Shown here: positions 19,798-36,948 of the stretch, one piece after another
How the letters are laid out: each line of letters begins with the position of its first letter
How positions within the stretch are numbered: position 1 is the stretch's first letter
Source: Castor canadensis
Lineage: Eukaryota; Chordata; Mammalia; Rodentia; Castoridae
Reading direction: 5' to 3'
Assembly: GCF_047511655.1 (NCBI RefSeq)
Contig: NC_133390.1
Span: forward strand, 167,110,083-167,174,082
Length of the DNA stretch: 64,000 bases
Notes under the pieces: generated by a model
The model's input: only the letters and a program-made list of their open reading frames with translations
Told to the model about the DNA's origin: nothing
Databases searched by the model: none
Translations under genes and position numbers: made by a program

Positions 19798-22090
19798 CCT
19801 TTTTAAAGGGGGGGGGTTGATCTGTCTTAGAAAAGTAAACATGCAGTTGAAAAACTGAAGCTGACAGCCCTGGTCACAAGATTTCTCAGTGGTTCACTTC
19901 TCACCTCCAAGTCCAATTTCAGGAGCTCTGGGGAAAAAGCCTAACCAGCCTCCCACCCCCTTAAAATCTGTGCGCAGTTTCTGAGCCTGGCTTCAGAGGG
20001 TTTGGGTTGAGACTCAGCGGTGTGCTGTTGCCCACTGGTGGCGACAGCGGAGAGGCGGCCTGTCAGCAGAAGACCCGCGACCACCCCCTGCTGCCCAGTT
20101 GTGGGAGCGCAGCCCGTATCGGGACAGGGGTCTTGGTTTTCCCCAGGCCTCACTCAGAATGAGATCCAGAATTTCTTCCTGACTGTGCTGGATGCAGCCG
20201 CTTTCTTTTTCTGGAGAAGAAAGTATTATTTAATCAGATGCAGGTAAAAGCCGCCACCAAACCCCAAGCCAGGGCACTTCCATCTGACCCTAGGATGACT
20301 CCCTATACCTCTGCCCACAGTCGGTGCCACACTGCGCAGCCAAGACCTTTCTCAAGCAATGTCACAGCTATGTCACTCCGCTCAGACCCCTCCCAGGCCC
20401 AGAGAGGCCCCCCTCCCCACTCAGGGTTGGTCCCTGACTCCCAGGACTCCCAGGTCTGTTGTGCCTTCCAGATTCTTCTGTGTGCCAGCGATACAGGATG
20501 ACTGCGGCAAATGTCTCCCCTCCAGGTCATTTCCTAGGCCATTCCTTCCTCCCAGGTCTTCACCTGGTTGGCTCCAATTATGCTTGTGAGTCTCATTTCC
20601 CTGGAGATAGCCTCCCGATGCCCCAGGACCTCTCTCACTTCCTTGGTGCTCCACTCCTGCCTTGCCCCCTCTCTCTTCACATACTCCATCACCATGAGTT
20701 CTGGATCACCCCACTCAGTATCCAACAGATCTGTCTTTTGCCAATCCACACCAGTCCCTGCTACTCCAGTGACCAAAGATGGGAGGGCTCTCTCAAAGGG
20801 GGCAACTCTGGCAGCCTCCCTAGGAGGTGCCCCCACCTTCTATCTGGGAAGTGGGAGGCTATCTGTAGTCACTGTGTTTCATGTGCTTACAAAAAGTCTA
20901 CCTGCCTCTTCCTGGAGGAAATGTGGCCTAGGGTCTGAGGTGTGTTCTCATCCCTGGAGTTATGTTTTAGCTGATTCTCCAGAATTTTGCTTTTGTATTG
21001 CAACTAATTGTGACTTGGTAGAATCCTAGGGGAGATCACGAGGTTGGCTGACAAACCTGGCTGCAATTGGCACCGTCATATTGGTCTGGTCCTTATCCGT
21101 GGTGTGTTCACTGCCTTCTGCTCCTCCTTCTGGTGCCCACAGTGATGTCTCCAATGGCAGGACTTGGGCTAGGTCTCTTCATCTTTGCGTGAGTCTCTCA
21201 GCAGTGAACTCTGACCCTGGCTCCCCAAGAACTAGAGCACAGGGGACTGGCTTTGGCTTTGACTTCCATTCCCTGCTCACTTTAAGGACTGCCTCCCCAT
21301 GTTTCCTACCCCTTCTGCATCTCTCAGTCTCTGAGACATCCGAGTCAAGTTCCTCTCCCCTGTGCTGGGGATCAAATCCAGGGCCTTGTGCACTGGAGGC
21401 ACAAGGAAGGACATCCCAGGTGCCTTTCCTCTCTTAATAACCTGCTCTGTGTCTACCCTGCCTAAAACTCAAGGTGGCATCCATCACTTTTACTCCAGAT
21501 GGCCAGGTGAGGCTCCCAAAGTGGTCCCTGTGGAATGCAAAGTCCTGCTGAGTCCCTTTCCCAACTCAGCACAGAGTAACCACAGGTTTGAAAGTGTGAT
21601 ATGGTGCTACACTACTAACAAAGAAAGAAGACTTAGTTAATTATTATCACTCCAATGTGGAGGTGATATAAGCAGTATTTTTAAATGTCTGCAACAACTT
21701 TAGTGTGGTATGAAGATATCTGTGGTTTCTGTTGTCAACGAATGTGTACATCCATCACTGCTTTGTTGAGTGCATTCATAATTGAGATGTCGGAGATAGT
21801 GAAAATAGAGATATAACTATTTTCCCTTTCAAATTCATGAATCCCTGAATTCCACCCACAGAAATCTTGGGGTCTGTTGTCCCAGGCTTGGCTTTGGGGA
21901 AGGCAGAGTCACAGAAAGAAAGAGCCTGGGCTTCTGGATGACCACGTGGAACAGATCCTTCCAACATACTCATCCCAAATGAAAAGACTAATTTTTTTCC
22001 AGTAATATGGAGACTTTGAGACCAGACCTGAGTCCCGTTGTGTGATCCTGAGGGAGCCATCTGACTCTCTCAACTGTGATATCTGCATAA

Positions 22091-22360
22091 AATGGTCTGA
22101 ACAGTTGTCCCTCCAGAATCCACACGTTGAAATGTAACCCCTCAGGTGATTGTAGTAAGAGGTGGGCCTTTGGGAGGTGGCGTTCTTGCCACATAAGGTC
22201 ACCTAGCCATTTGTGATGAACAGGCTCTCCCAAGACACAGAACCCACTGGTGCCTTGTTCCCAGACTTTTCAGCCTCCAGAACTGAGCAATAACCTTCAG
22301 TTGATATAAATTATCAGTCTAAGGCATCTTTGTTATAGCAACCTGAATGAACTAAGGCAG
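22091..22360 (+). mobile_element. Solo LTR of a MaLR element (MST/MLT1 type), fossil
   Basis: Landmarks of this family appear in order: an ATGGTCTGAA start, CACGTTGAAATGTAACCC, GGTGGGCCTTTGGGAGGTGG, TTTTCAGCCTCCAGAACTGA and a GAACTAAGGCAG end. No internal region is attached, so it is a solo copy. The divergence points to a placental-mammal age. It is an old, broken, non-coding relic. Confidence 0.75.
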
Positions 22361-23129
22361 TTCTAGTCCTGTAGGACTGTCACAAAAATGAAGAAGGATG
22401 TTAGCTACGAATGCTTCTAAACTTTTTGATAGTTTATACCTGGGGTCTCAAAACACTGGTCAGTGAAATAACACTAAAAATAAGGGCAAAGCAGTAAAGT
22501 TCCCCCAGACTGTATGGGTTCATCTGAAGGACTGTGCACTATGTCTAAGATTATGTCCTTTTTCAGTTTGAGGGACTGTGAAATTCATTTTTATAAAAGG
22601 AGGGTAATTGTGAAGAGTACTAATGGGTTTTTCCCCCATTCTTATGTCACAAATAGAGTTGTCAGTGTTATTTGAATTTATAAATACTTTATGAAATTTG
22701 GTTGTTTTATGAAAATCCTGAAAGTAGGAGAATCATTCTTCTATAACCACAAAAATACTCACTCTTCTTATTGCTTAATATCTGGAGAGGAGTTGATTCC
22801 TGAGCTGACCCAGTTTGACTAAGAAGAGTTAACATTGATGGAGAGTTCCAACGTGCCCCAAACTGGTCTCCATACTTCACATGTGTAACTGGCTTACTGA
22901 GTACTCTGAACCTGCTGATGGACACACGGAAAGCAGGTGGTCTTCAACCACTGTCTTGCAATGCATTTGTGCCCAGTCCTCTCTGTCCAGTTTGAATAGC
23001 CAGTCATTACCACATTAAATACTTTTTCTAAATCAGGCTTGACCCTTCACCTCAACAATGTGTTATTTAATTTGAAAAACGATTAAACAGTCTAACTGTG
23101 CGCCTTTAAGACAACAAGGTAAGAAATAC

Positions 23130-23245
23130 CATTACTAACAGCAGGATACAGATGCTAAGGCCCAGAGAAGTGGGGCAATTTTACCAGGGTCACACAGCTA
23201 GTAAGTTGTGTTCAAACACAAGTTGCCTGGCTTTAGAAACTTGCC
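23130..23245 (-). mobile_element. MIR SINE
   Basis: AGGCCCAGAGAAGTGGGGCA, then GGGTCACACAGCTAGTAAGT: a MIR complement. Confidence 0.7.
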
Positions 23246-24387
23246 CTTAACCTCTCTATGTAAGTTAGAGGAAAGCTGGCAGTGTTCCTAAGAAGGTCCT
23301 GCAGGTGCGAGTGTTATGTATTTCTGGGATTTAGAGGTGTTTAGCACCCTCTGTCTGTCTTCAACCTTGGAGCTTTCGCTGGAAATCTGAGACAATAGGA
23401 AGGTCCCATTTACGAGTCTGTAACACATGCATCATCTAATTTGCTCCTTATGACAGCCTCATATGCTGAATAGGGTAATGGTAATCACTATAACCAACCA
23501 GGCAGGCAGGTGTCCCTGGTTGGATGGAGGCTTTCCTTCATGTGATGTCTGTGTGACTTCCATGGTGGCTCCACCATTCCCCAGGGCTTTGGGATCCTCT
23601 GCTGCTAAATCACAGACAGGGATGGAGAAGCTCACCTGCTCCTGGAAGTGACACTCCCACTTCCACTCCATTGGTGAAGGCTGATCACATGATTACATGT
23701 GGGTGCAAGGGATGCTGGGAGATGTAGTGTCTGACTGGGTCGGCTTCTTCCAGAGACAACACCACCCTGCGGAGTCTTTTCCAGAGTGTGACAGTGAAGA
23801 TCTCTCTCTTCACCAATCTGTTTCACCAGCTCATTAGGCTAACCAGTGCTCGCCATACTGGCTGAATGTGACATTCCTGCCCCAGGCCTACTGAACGCTC
23901 ATGGCTAGCAGGCCACTCTCTAGCATCCTTGTCACCTTTGGTTCTCTGCCATAGAATGGCAAGTTTGCTAAGAGACTTTTGGGCTTGTTTCCAAACCAGT
24001 GTGCCCCAGCTGCCGGCTTTATTGTAAGGAAGCAATGGAATTAGATGTCCCCTAAGCTGGTGAAATCTGAGTGCAAAGGGAAGGGATTTGTTTTTGTGGA
24101 AACTCAATAGACACAAGTTACTTAAACATACTGTTAAATTAGGTGTGGAAGAAACAACTACAAAAGACTGGGAAAGAAAGAACCACAAGGACCTGTCCAG
24201 GTCCTGAACTCATGGTACTACACAGGTGCCTGCAGGTCCTCCGGCCACTTGAAATAAACCAAATTGGGACTCAGAAGACAAACTCTGGCTGTGAAGCTCA
24301 TGAACAGGCCCAGACTCAAAGAACAGATTGGAAACTGAGTGCATGGTTATGTTTTCAATTGGATAAAATGTTCAAAGTGCGTAACTT

Positions 24388-24574
24388 TGTTTTTGTGGTG
24401 CTGGGGTTTGAACTCAGGGCCTCACCTTGAGCCACTCCACCAGCCCTTTTTTGTGATGGACTTCTTTGAGTTAGGGTCTCTTGAACTATTTGCCTGGGCT
24501 GGCTTTGAATTGCAGTCCTTCTGATCTCTGCCTCCTGAGTAGCTAGGAGTATAGGCGTGAGCACCAGGGTCCAG
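24388..24574 (-). mobile_element. B1-ID composite SINE
   Basis: GCTGGGGTTTGAACTCAGGG (ID complement), then TTGCCTGGGCTGGCTTTGAA and CTCCTGAGTAGCTAGGAGTA (B1-like complement). The compact two-part form. Confidence 0.85.
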
Positions 24575-24602
24575 TTTTAAGGAGTAGATCATTTCAAATT
24601 CC

Positions 24603-24692
24603 CTGGGCAGGGTTGTAGCTCCATGATAGAGCACTTGCTTAGCAGGCTCGAGGTCCTGGGTTTGATCCCTAACACCACACACATACAAAAAA
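24603..24692 (+). mobile_element. ID SINE (tRNA-derived)
   Basis: GGTTGTAGCTCCATGATAGA, then GCACTTGCTTAGCAGGCTCG and GGGTTTGATCCCTAACACC with an A-rich tail. A free-standing ID-like element without a B1 arm. It keeps tRNA-like box motifs but is not a tRNA gene. Confidence 0.8.
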
Positions 24693-25092
24693 ATCCTGCT
24701 TCTTTGATTAGCTAGCTAATCACCGGTCCTAATTGCACTGGATACATGGGTTTCTGCACGACCATTATCCCCACTTCATAGGTGAATGAATTGAGGCCTG
24801 GGATGGAGCCACTTCTCAAATCTAGCCTGTCCAGTCACCAAGTGTGTCCTCTCACCCTCTCTACCAGCGCCAACTAATCGAACTCTGTGACCATGCAGAC
24901 GTTTTATATCTGCCCTGCCCAATGTAATTGCCAAACCTGAAATGTGTCTGGTGAAATCGAGGAACAGAATTGTTAAGTGTAGCTTACTTTTAATGAACTT
25001 GAACATAAATGATGTCTATGGCTGTTGGCTAAGGCACTGGCCGGTGGTGGCTCTGTGCTGGTGGCTCTGTGCTGGTCATCTTTAGTGTGGTT

Positions 25093-25200
25093 TTCTTTTT
25101 TTTTTTTTTTTTTTCCTTTGAGACAGGGTCACACTATGTAGCCCAGCCTGGCCTGGATTGCACATGGTTTCCTTGTCTCAGCCTCTTGCGTGTCTTTGCC
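25093..25200 (-). mobile_element. B1 SINE fragment
   Basis: A long T-run, then GAGACAGGGTCACACTATGT and AGCCCAGCCTGGCCTGGATT: B1 complement, truncated on the right. Confidence 0.75.
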
Positions 25201-25334
25201 TCGATCTTTCCAGCTCATGGTGTCTTCTGAAATGCCAGCCCTTCCCCTTTGATCCAGGCGTCTGTTGACCGCAACTGATAATGCTGACTGAGGAACAGGA
25301 GGGGTAGCCTTGGCCAACCCCCCCTTGACCAGAT

Positions 25335-25452
25335 GACTTCCAGCAAATCACTGCATCCTGAGCCCTGGTTTCCTCCTCTGTAGGGTGGAGTGCTGTTGTG
25401 AGGATTAAGTGGAGGGATGCCTGCTCCATGCTTGGCATAGGAAATTCTCAAA
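25335..25452 (+). mobile_element. MIR SINE fragment
   Basis: GGTTTCCTCCTCTGTAGGGT, then GTTGTGAGGATTAAGTGGAG and CCATGCTTGGCATAGG: forward MIR 3' half. Confidence 0.7.
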
Positions 25453-25549
25453 AGCCAGGCGTGGTGATGAGCTCTGTAATTCCAGTGCTGCAGAGGCTAA
25501 GGCAGGAGGATCCCTAGTTTGAGGCCAGCCTGAGCTACATTAAAAAAAA
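25453..25549 (+). mobile_element. B1 SINE
   Basis: GCCAGGCGTGGTGATGAGCT, then GGCAGGAGGATCCCTAGTTT and GAGGCCAGCCTGAGCTACAT with a poly(A) tail. A B1 monomer, right side shortened. Confidence 0.85.
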
Positions 25550-25658
25550 TGTTCTCATTTGTTCTAAAATAAGAATAAAAGAACGGCAGGAAAGAAGGTA
25601 GAAGTATGGTTAGAGAGAGATTAAAGGATCTTTTAAACATTTTAGTGTGAAAATTCTT

Positions 25659-25845
25659 TTTTGTGTGTATGTGTTACTGGGGTTTGAACTCAGGTCCTAA
25701 ACCTTGAGCCACTCCACCAGCTCTTATTTGTGATGGGTTTTTTTGAGATAGGGTCTCACAAACTATTTGCCTGTGCTGGTTTCAAACCCATAATCCTCTG
25801 CCTCCTGAGTAGCTAGGATTACAGGTGTGAGCCACCGGTGCCCAG
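25659..25845 (-). mobile_element. B1-ID composite SINE with 17 bp target-site duplication
   Basis: ID complement (ACTGGGGTTTGAACTCAGG) followed by the B1-like complement (CTCCTGAGTAGCTAGGATTA). It is flanked by a perfect 17 bp direct repeat, TTAGTGTGAAAATTCTT, at 25642-25658 and 25846-25862. The exact match marks it as one of the youngest insertions in the window. Confidence 0.92.
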
Positions 25846-26033
25846 TTAGTGTGAAAATTCTTAAATGTGTAAGAAAGAAGAGGAAATGGTTTACTAAACC
25901 TCTATGCTCCTATCGTATAGTTTTTAAAATTGTTAAATATTAATGAAGTAATAATTTATTAATGATTAGTAGAGGTTTTAATATCTTCATTAACCCAAAG
26001 GTATTGATCCTTAGGAGACTGAAAAAAATCTCT

Positions 26034-26128
26034 AACGCTGCACACATGACTCAAGTGGTAGAGCACTTGCCTAGCAAGCACAAGGCCCTGAGTTCAAATT
26101 CCATACTGCCAAAACAGAAAGAAAGAAG
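26034..26128 (+). mobile_element. ID-like SINE
   Basis: ATGACTCAAGTGGTAGAGCA, then CTTGCCTAGCAAGCACAAGG and CCTGAGTTCAAATTCC with an A-rich tail. A free ID-like unit of the type found in the composites. Confidence 0.85.
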
Positions 26129-26724
26129 TCTTAGTGACTCCAAGTAAATGGTCACAACACATGTTAGGAATCCACCACTGACTGGGACTCAAAGTCAAAC
26201 AGGAGGCATATTCAGACAGTTGTCATTTGTCCCCAAAGTAGCATCCTCATCTTCCTGGGAACAATGGTGCCCTCCACACTGAACATGCTATGGTGTCCCC
26301 CCGGTCATAAAGGTCCTATGTCTCTGGGTCCCCCAAACCTTCTGATTTGTCTTCCGGAACATTCTAAGAGACCTCAATTTCCTACCAACATCGTTCTTTA
26401 ATTAGCAAGAGGCAGCTTCTAATTCTTGCAGCACAGATGCTGAAGGCTACAGGAAGGCCACAGCTGCCACAAGTGTCTCAGGAGCTAGTACCTGCCATAC
26501 CTTGCGGGCAAAACTATCCATTCTCTTAGGCGGGAACCAGGGAGAGATCTTACCAGGAAAAATGCCAGGGCCCTCTGGACTTCTGGAAAATTACTGAACT
26601 ATATTGTAACTATAAAATCAGTCCCTTAAGATCCCGTCAGGCCTGCAGAGTAAGCAGTGTGGAAAAGGGGAAAGAAGAAACTGTGCGGAGGGGCTGGAGG
26701 GAGTGTTGAGCACCTATTTCACAG

Positions 26725-26850
26725 GTTTCAATTTGATCCTCAGATATTCCTACCCCCCCATCACAGATGGGGAAACTGAGGCTTAGCAAGGCGAAGTCAC
26801 TTGCCCAAGATTGAAGCTAGGTCTGGCTCACTCAGAAACCTATGTCCTTT
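26725..26850 (-). mobile_element. MIR SINE
   Basis: CACAGATGGGGAAACTGAGG, then CTTAGCAAGGCGAAGTCACT: MIR complement. Confidence 0.65.
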
Positions 26851-27469
26851 CTTAACTGCTGTCCTCTGTGTGTGACCTGACATGAGACCCCCTCTTTCAT
26901 TGTGGGTTATGATGTGACCTGGAGGGTACCCAGGCCCCAGCTGGAGATGGGGACTACCTCTGTTATTGTCCTCAAACCTGACAACCTTGGCGTTCTGGAA
27001 GTGAAATTCCAGGCCTCTTTGAGGGGTCATGAGTATGCCGCTTGGCATGATTGAACAAAGGAAAATTACTAGGTCTCCTCAGGTCCTCAAAGGAGAAATG
27101 AGGGGGAGGAGGCAGAAGGAGCAGAGCTGAAGGGGGTGCCTTGGGGTGTTGCTGCTTTGGGTGTCTGCTCAGCTGATGACTTTCCAAGCTGAGAAACACA
27201 CAAACTCTAACCTCCTTTGCTTAAAATAGAGCTGCTGAACCAAAAACGCCAAGTGCAGGCAGAGTCACCTGCCTGGCAGGGCCAGACAGCTCCCCCGTGG
27301 TCCCGATACTACCCACCCCCAATGGGCACACTACACAAAGTGTGTGTTACAGGATCCTCATGGTGGCAGGGGAACACGGCCAGCCAAGGCACCTGAGCCT
27401 ATCTCAGAGAGGAGGGAAGTGAGGCCCCAGGGCCAGTGGGAGGATGCTTTAGCCAGCAGCATCTGGCCC

Positions 27470-27620
27470 AATAAGGACTGTGACCTGAGGAACCAGACAG
27501 TCCTGAATTCAAGTCCTGCCTCAGCCACAACCTGGCTATGGGAACTTGGCAAGCAGTGCTTCTGAGTCGTAAAGCGAGGATTGGTCAATGGCATGCCTGT
27601 GTAGATGCCCGGCACAGCCA
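27470..27620 (+). mobile_element. MIR SINE
   Basis: CCTGAATTCAAGTCCTGCCT, then CTGGCTATGGGAACTTGGCA and GATGCCCGGCACAGCCAG: forward MIR, moderately diverged. Confidence 0.65.
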
Positions 27621-27769
27621 GGGCTCCTGAGATGTCAGCCTTAGTGCTGCTTCTGGGCCAGAATTCTTGACATCTACAGGCAAACAATTGTGAAAAAGGC
27701 AGGAAAACAGCTACCAGCTCAGGGGCCCCTAAAAAGTGGCACACAGCAGCTTTTATAATCTTCAGCATG

Positions 27770-27895
27770 GTCCCACTCAGTGGTTAGCACCACATTGTTT
27801 CTCACGTGAGGAACTGAGGCACAGATGGATAATGGAAGAGCTGGAATTCAAACCCAGGTCTCATGGATTCCAGCTGTGCTCAGGAACTCTCCCGA
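27770..27895 (-). mobile_element. MIR SINE fragment
   Basis: GTGAGGAACTGAGGCACAGA, then GGAATTCAAACCCAGGTCTC: MIR complement. Confidence 0.6.
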
Positions 27896-28786
27896 GTCAG
27901 TCCTGCCCTTCCCCTAAGACCCCCTGAGACTCAGCTACTCCCCTAATTCCATTGTCCACCGGCTTTTCTCAGGCCCTTCTTGGGCTGAAGGTCCTGGTGC
28001 ACTGTCCCTGTCCCCACCCTGAGACTTCTATCCAGATTTCTGGCCCTCTGAAGGCTGAAAGGCATCAGAAAATCAAACTTGCTGATGGTGTTACTAAAAA
28101 TAAGCCAGCTGCGCCAGCACCTTCGATACCAGTGCCCTGCTTCTGGGCCACCAAACTGCCATCCTGCTCTCAGAGGACCCAAGGTCCCCTGTACATGCAC
28201 CGAGCCCTGATTCTACCCAGGAACTAATACTGGCTAGCGCTTTTGGACAAGTCCCAAGGCAGACACTGTTCTCAGGGCTTCCATCCATTGGCTCTTGAAT
28301 CCTCACAGTCACTGTATTAGCTCCCTGCTGCTGTTGTCACCAATGATCACAAACGTAGGAGCTCACCGCAAAAAAGTGTCTGGCTTTCTGGTTCTATCTA
28401 CCCGGATCTCCAGGGCTAGAATCAAGGTGTTGGCAGGTCTGCATTCCCTTCTGGAGACTCTGAGTAGAAATCTGTTTCCTTGCCTTTTCCAGGAACCCAT
28501 TTGACTTGTCTTGGGGCCCCTTCCTCCTCCTCCAGCACAAGTGACATCAAGCTGGATCCTCATGCTGCCATTGCTCTCGTTCTCTCTCCTGCCTCCCCCT
28601 TCTGGTTATAAGGACTTTTGTGACAACATTGGACCCACCCAGAGATCCTTTCTCATCTCCGGGTCACTCACTGATTAGCAACCTTGCCATCTGCTGCCTT
28701 AGCCCTTTGTCTTACAACCAAATGCATTTGCAGGTCCCAGGGTTGGGCATCCTATCTTTGGGGGATGGGACCATTCTTCTGCTTCT

Positions 28787-28858
28787 GCAGGACTGGGGTT
28801 TGAACTCAGCAGTTCAACTGCTAGGCAGTTGCTCTGCCACTTGAACAGCCCCAACCCA
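28787..28858 (-). mobile_element. ID-like SINE
   Basis: CAGGACTGGGGTTTGAACTC, then CTGCTAGGCAGTTGCTCTGC and CACTTGAACAGCCCC: complement of the tRNA-like unit. Confidence 0.75.
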
Positions 28859-30456
28859 AGACAACAATTTTTTTAAACCCCATTCTACTGATGGGGAAAC
28901 AGAGGCATCCCAAGAACTGTAAGCAACAGAAGTAGGCTTTGAACTTGGTTATTTGGGCGCAGCCCATGCTCTTAATTTCCACACACTACAGCTCTTGTTT
29001 ATCCACATATACTCGTTGCATGTGTGTTCCATGCCAGGTCAGGGTGCTGGAGACTGAAGAGTGACCAAGTTTCACATGGTCGTATGTCAGTGGGAAGAAT
29101 GGAGATGGCAGGAGCCCAGAGACCCCAGGAGCACAGAGGAGACCACCTGGGGTGGAGTCAGGACCAATGCCCATCTTGGAACTGAGAGTCGCAGAGTGGA
29201 TGGGTCCTTTGTCACCCGCATGTACCACCCACATGTACCATAGAAGGACGTTGTGATGGTTACACTCATCCACACATGTTAAGTGCTTCTGCTGGTGCCT
29301 GGCCCCTGGCACAGCAGGCGTGCAGCTGTTGGCTATTGGAAGGGATGGGGAGAGGACTGTAACAAGTCACACAAGAGTTAACGCAAGGAACTGAAAGCTG
29401 AGGGTGGCTGGAACAAGCTAGGGGGAAGGGTGTGAAGAGAGAAGCTAGAACAGTTGTGGGGTACAGGGGATGCCTACCAAGCTGCAGCAGAGACCTGAGA
29501 AGGCTGGGTGCTTTGGACATCCTTAGGTGAGCTCCTGGTGCTCTGCATGCAAGCCCACCCAGGACTCTGAAAAGGGTATCACCTTGGTGCTGGGGGACAG
29601 GAGTTTGGGGCCAATGGAAGTCACCCCAAATACCAATTGCTCAAGCCAAGACACAAGGTCCACCCTGAGTTCTCTCCTTTGCCTTCCATGTCCAACTCAT
29701 CAGCAAGTACTATTGCTGTTATCAGGGTATAACACTAGCTCCGGTGACAGACTGACCCCCAAACCTCAGGGAAAGAGAAGTTCAATGTGGGCGTTCCTGA
29801 CTGTAGGCCACCTTGCCAAGTCTCTTCAGGGCTTTGCATTCAGCCTGTAGATGGGGGAAGAGCAGTTGTAGCACGGGGCCAGGCCCCTCCCTTCCCAGTT
29901 ACTTCTGCCAGGTCCCATTGGCTGCAGCCTGGTCACATGGTCTCTCCTAGGTGCCAGGAGGACTGGGCAATGTGGCGAGCTGTGCCCAGCTCCGCTTCCC
30001 TAATGCATCTCATATCATACTCCTCTACATCTCCAATGGCGGGGCCCGCGCACTCTCCTCATCACCTTCTCTCTTCCACCGGGTAGCCTGGTGTGCCCCC
30101 CTACCCCCACCCCAGGCAAATGCTCTCTGCTGAGCTATGTCCCTAGACCTCTGAAGCTCTTTTTAAAAATGCAAATCAGATCCATTGCGTCCTGTGCATG
30201 TTTCCGCTTACCGCCTTCCCACGGTTTTCCATTTTTCTGATGTAAGACCTTGGTGTGAAGTTGTCTTCTCTGTCTTCTTTCTGTTCTTCCCCCCTCTCCA
30301 CATTCCAGTTTTCTTGGCTCCAGTCACATTGTTGTTCCTGGCTGTCAACCCAGCCCCTTGCTGCCTGGATTCTCCCTCCCTGGTCACTCCGCTGGGACTT
30401 TCCCATTACCTGAGCTGATGGTGCTCGCACTCCCCAATCTCTGCCGATTTTCCTTT

Positions 30457-30530
30457 TTTGGCGGGGGGGGGGGGGGACGGGAGGGGGCGGGCCTCACACT
30501 TGCTAGGCAGGTGCTCTTCCCGCAATTTTT
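30457..30530 (-). mobile_element. ID-like SINE fragment with G-run
   Basis: A run of 15 G is followed by GGCCTCACACTTGCTAGGCA and GGTGCTCTTCCCGC, the complement of the ID-like part. The G-run seems to replace the usual CTGGGGTTTG segment. Confidence 0.6.
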
Positions 30531-30677
30531 CTTCTTTTATCACACTTGTCTCAAGCTATCTTTTTGTTCATTTCCTGGCCCTCCCTACATACTAGCATAT
30601 CGGGCTCTACTTCCATCAGGAGCCTTGTTTGCTTGGGTAGGTGCTTGGTGAATATTTGCGGATGATTGACTGACTAA

Positions 30678-36023
<5,346 letters not shown>

Positions 36024-36924
36024 CAGCCCTAGCCGGCTGGGGTAACACCTGGAGGGAGCGTCTGGCTCCACCTATAAGCGCACCCTCCCCAGGACTTGGC
36101 GTGCTAAGGGGCCTCGGGGCTGTCTTCGGCACAAGCAGTTTCTCATTACCTTCGGTGGTTCTTCCCTCCACCCCTTCCAAAAAATGTATTAATGCTGCAC
36201 AAGCGAGGATCCCTCTGCAAGTCACCCTGAAGGGGCAAATCCCTCAGTTCAGTTTGCTTCTGGAAGGCGTGGCCACATCAGCTAGGACCGGAACCGCTCA
36301 GGTCCGCATCACTAGCTGGTCCATCAGAGCAGAGCCAAGCTTTTTGTGAAGAGGTAGTTTTACCTTGTGGAAGCAAATGTACATCTTCCAACATTGGAAT
36401 TCTACCAGTAGGGCCAAATGCACACACTAGAAGTACCGGGAACAGAGATGGGCCAAAAGGAACCACATACCATCCGCAGCGGCCAATCTGCAGTTTAAAT
36501 GACCCTCACTCTCTTTGCACAGCATGTATAGGGCGTGAACGATTATCCTCCACTCCATAAAGCTGATACTGTCCCCAGCCACAACCCACTTAGGGATGAA
36601 GAGGGCCTTGCTGATAGCTCCCATGTCACTAGGACCACTTGGAGGTGGCACAGTGGTGTGGAATGGATCTCATACCTGGTCCCTCCCATCACCAGCAATG
36701 TGACCTTGGGATTCTTCATCACTTCCCTGGTCCTGTTTCCACATGAGCAATAAGACAGGGTTCACTGTAAACCTGCTTCCTCTTGTGTATGGCTGGCACA
36801 GTGGGTATTCACAAAGGCCATGGTGGGGCATCCTGGCATCCCATAGCATTTACTCCTTTAAAACACCAGCATCCCCCATCTTCCCACATAGCAATGCCTC
36901 CACACAAAGCACAAGCAAGCCAAG
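36024..36924 (+). other. KCNK15: KCNK15 3' UTR and gap to the RIMS4 3' end
   Basis: About 900 bases lie between the KCNK15 stop and the inferred RIMS4 cleavage site. No AATAAA or ATTAAA was found on the + strand here; only CATAAA near 36557 and AATAAG near 36750 come close. No repeat was recognised. The first canonical + strand signals are at 37363-37372, inside the RIMS4 3' UTR and within a MIR-like tail. Confidence 0.6.
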
Positions 36925-36942
36925 TTAGAAAAGCCAAAAACT

Positions 36943-36948
36943 TTTAAT
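36943..36948 (-). terminator. RIMS4: RIMS4 poly(A) signal (ATTAAA)
   Basis: Minus strand ATTAAA, followed about 20 bases later by the GT-rich GGCTTGCTTGTGCTTTGTG, a suitable downstream element. Cleavage near 36925 is inferred. Confidence 0.6.

Noticed and set aside
26034-26128. tRNA-like sequences with box A/B style motifs (also at 24603, 45400)
   Set aside because: They are ID-type SINE units with A-rich tails and present in many copies, not tRNA genes.
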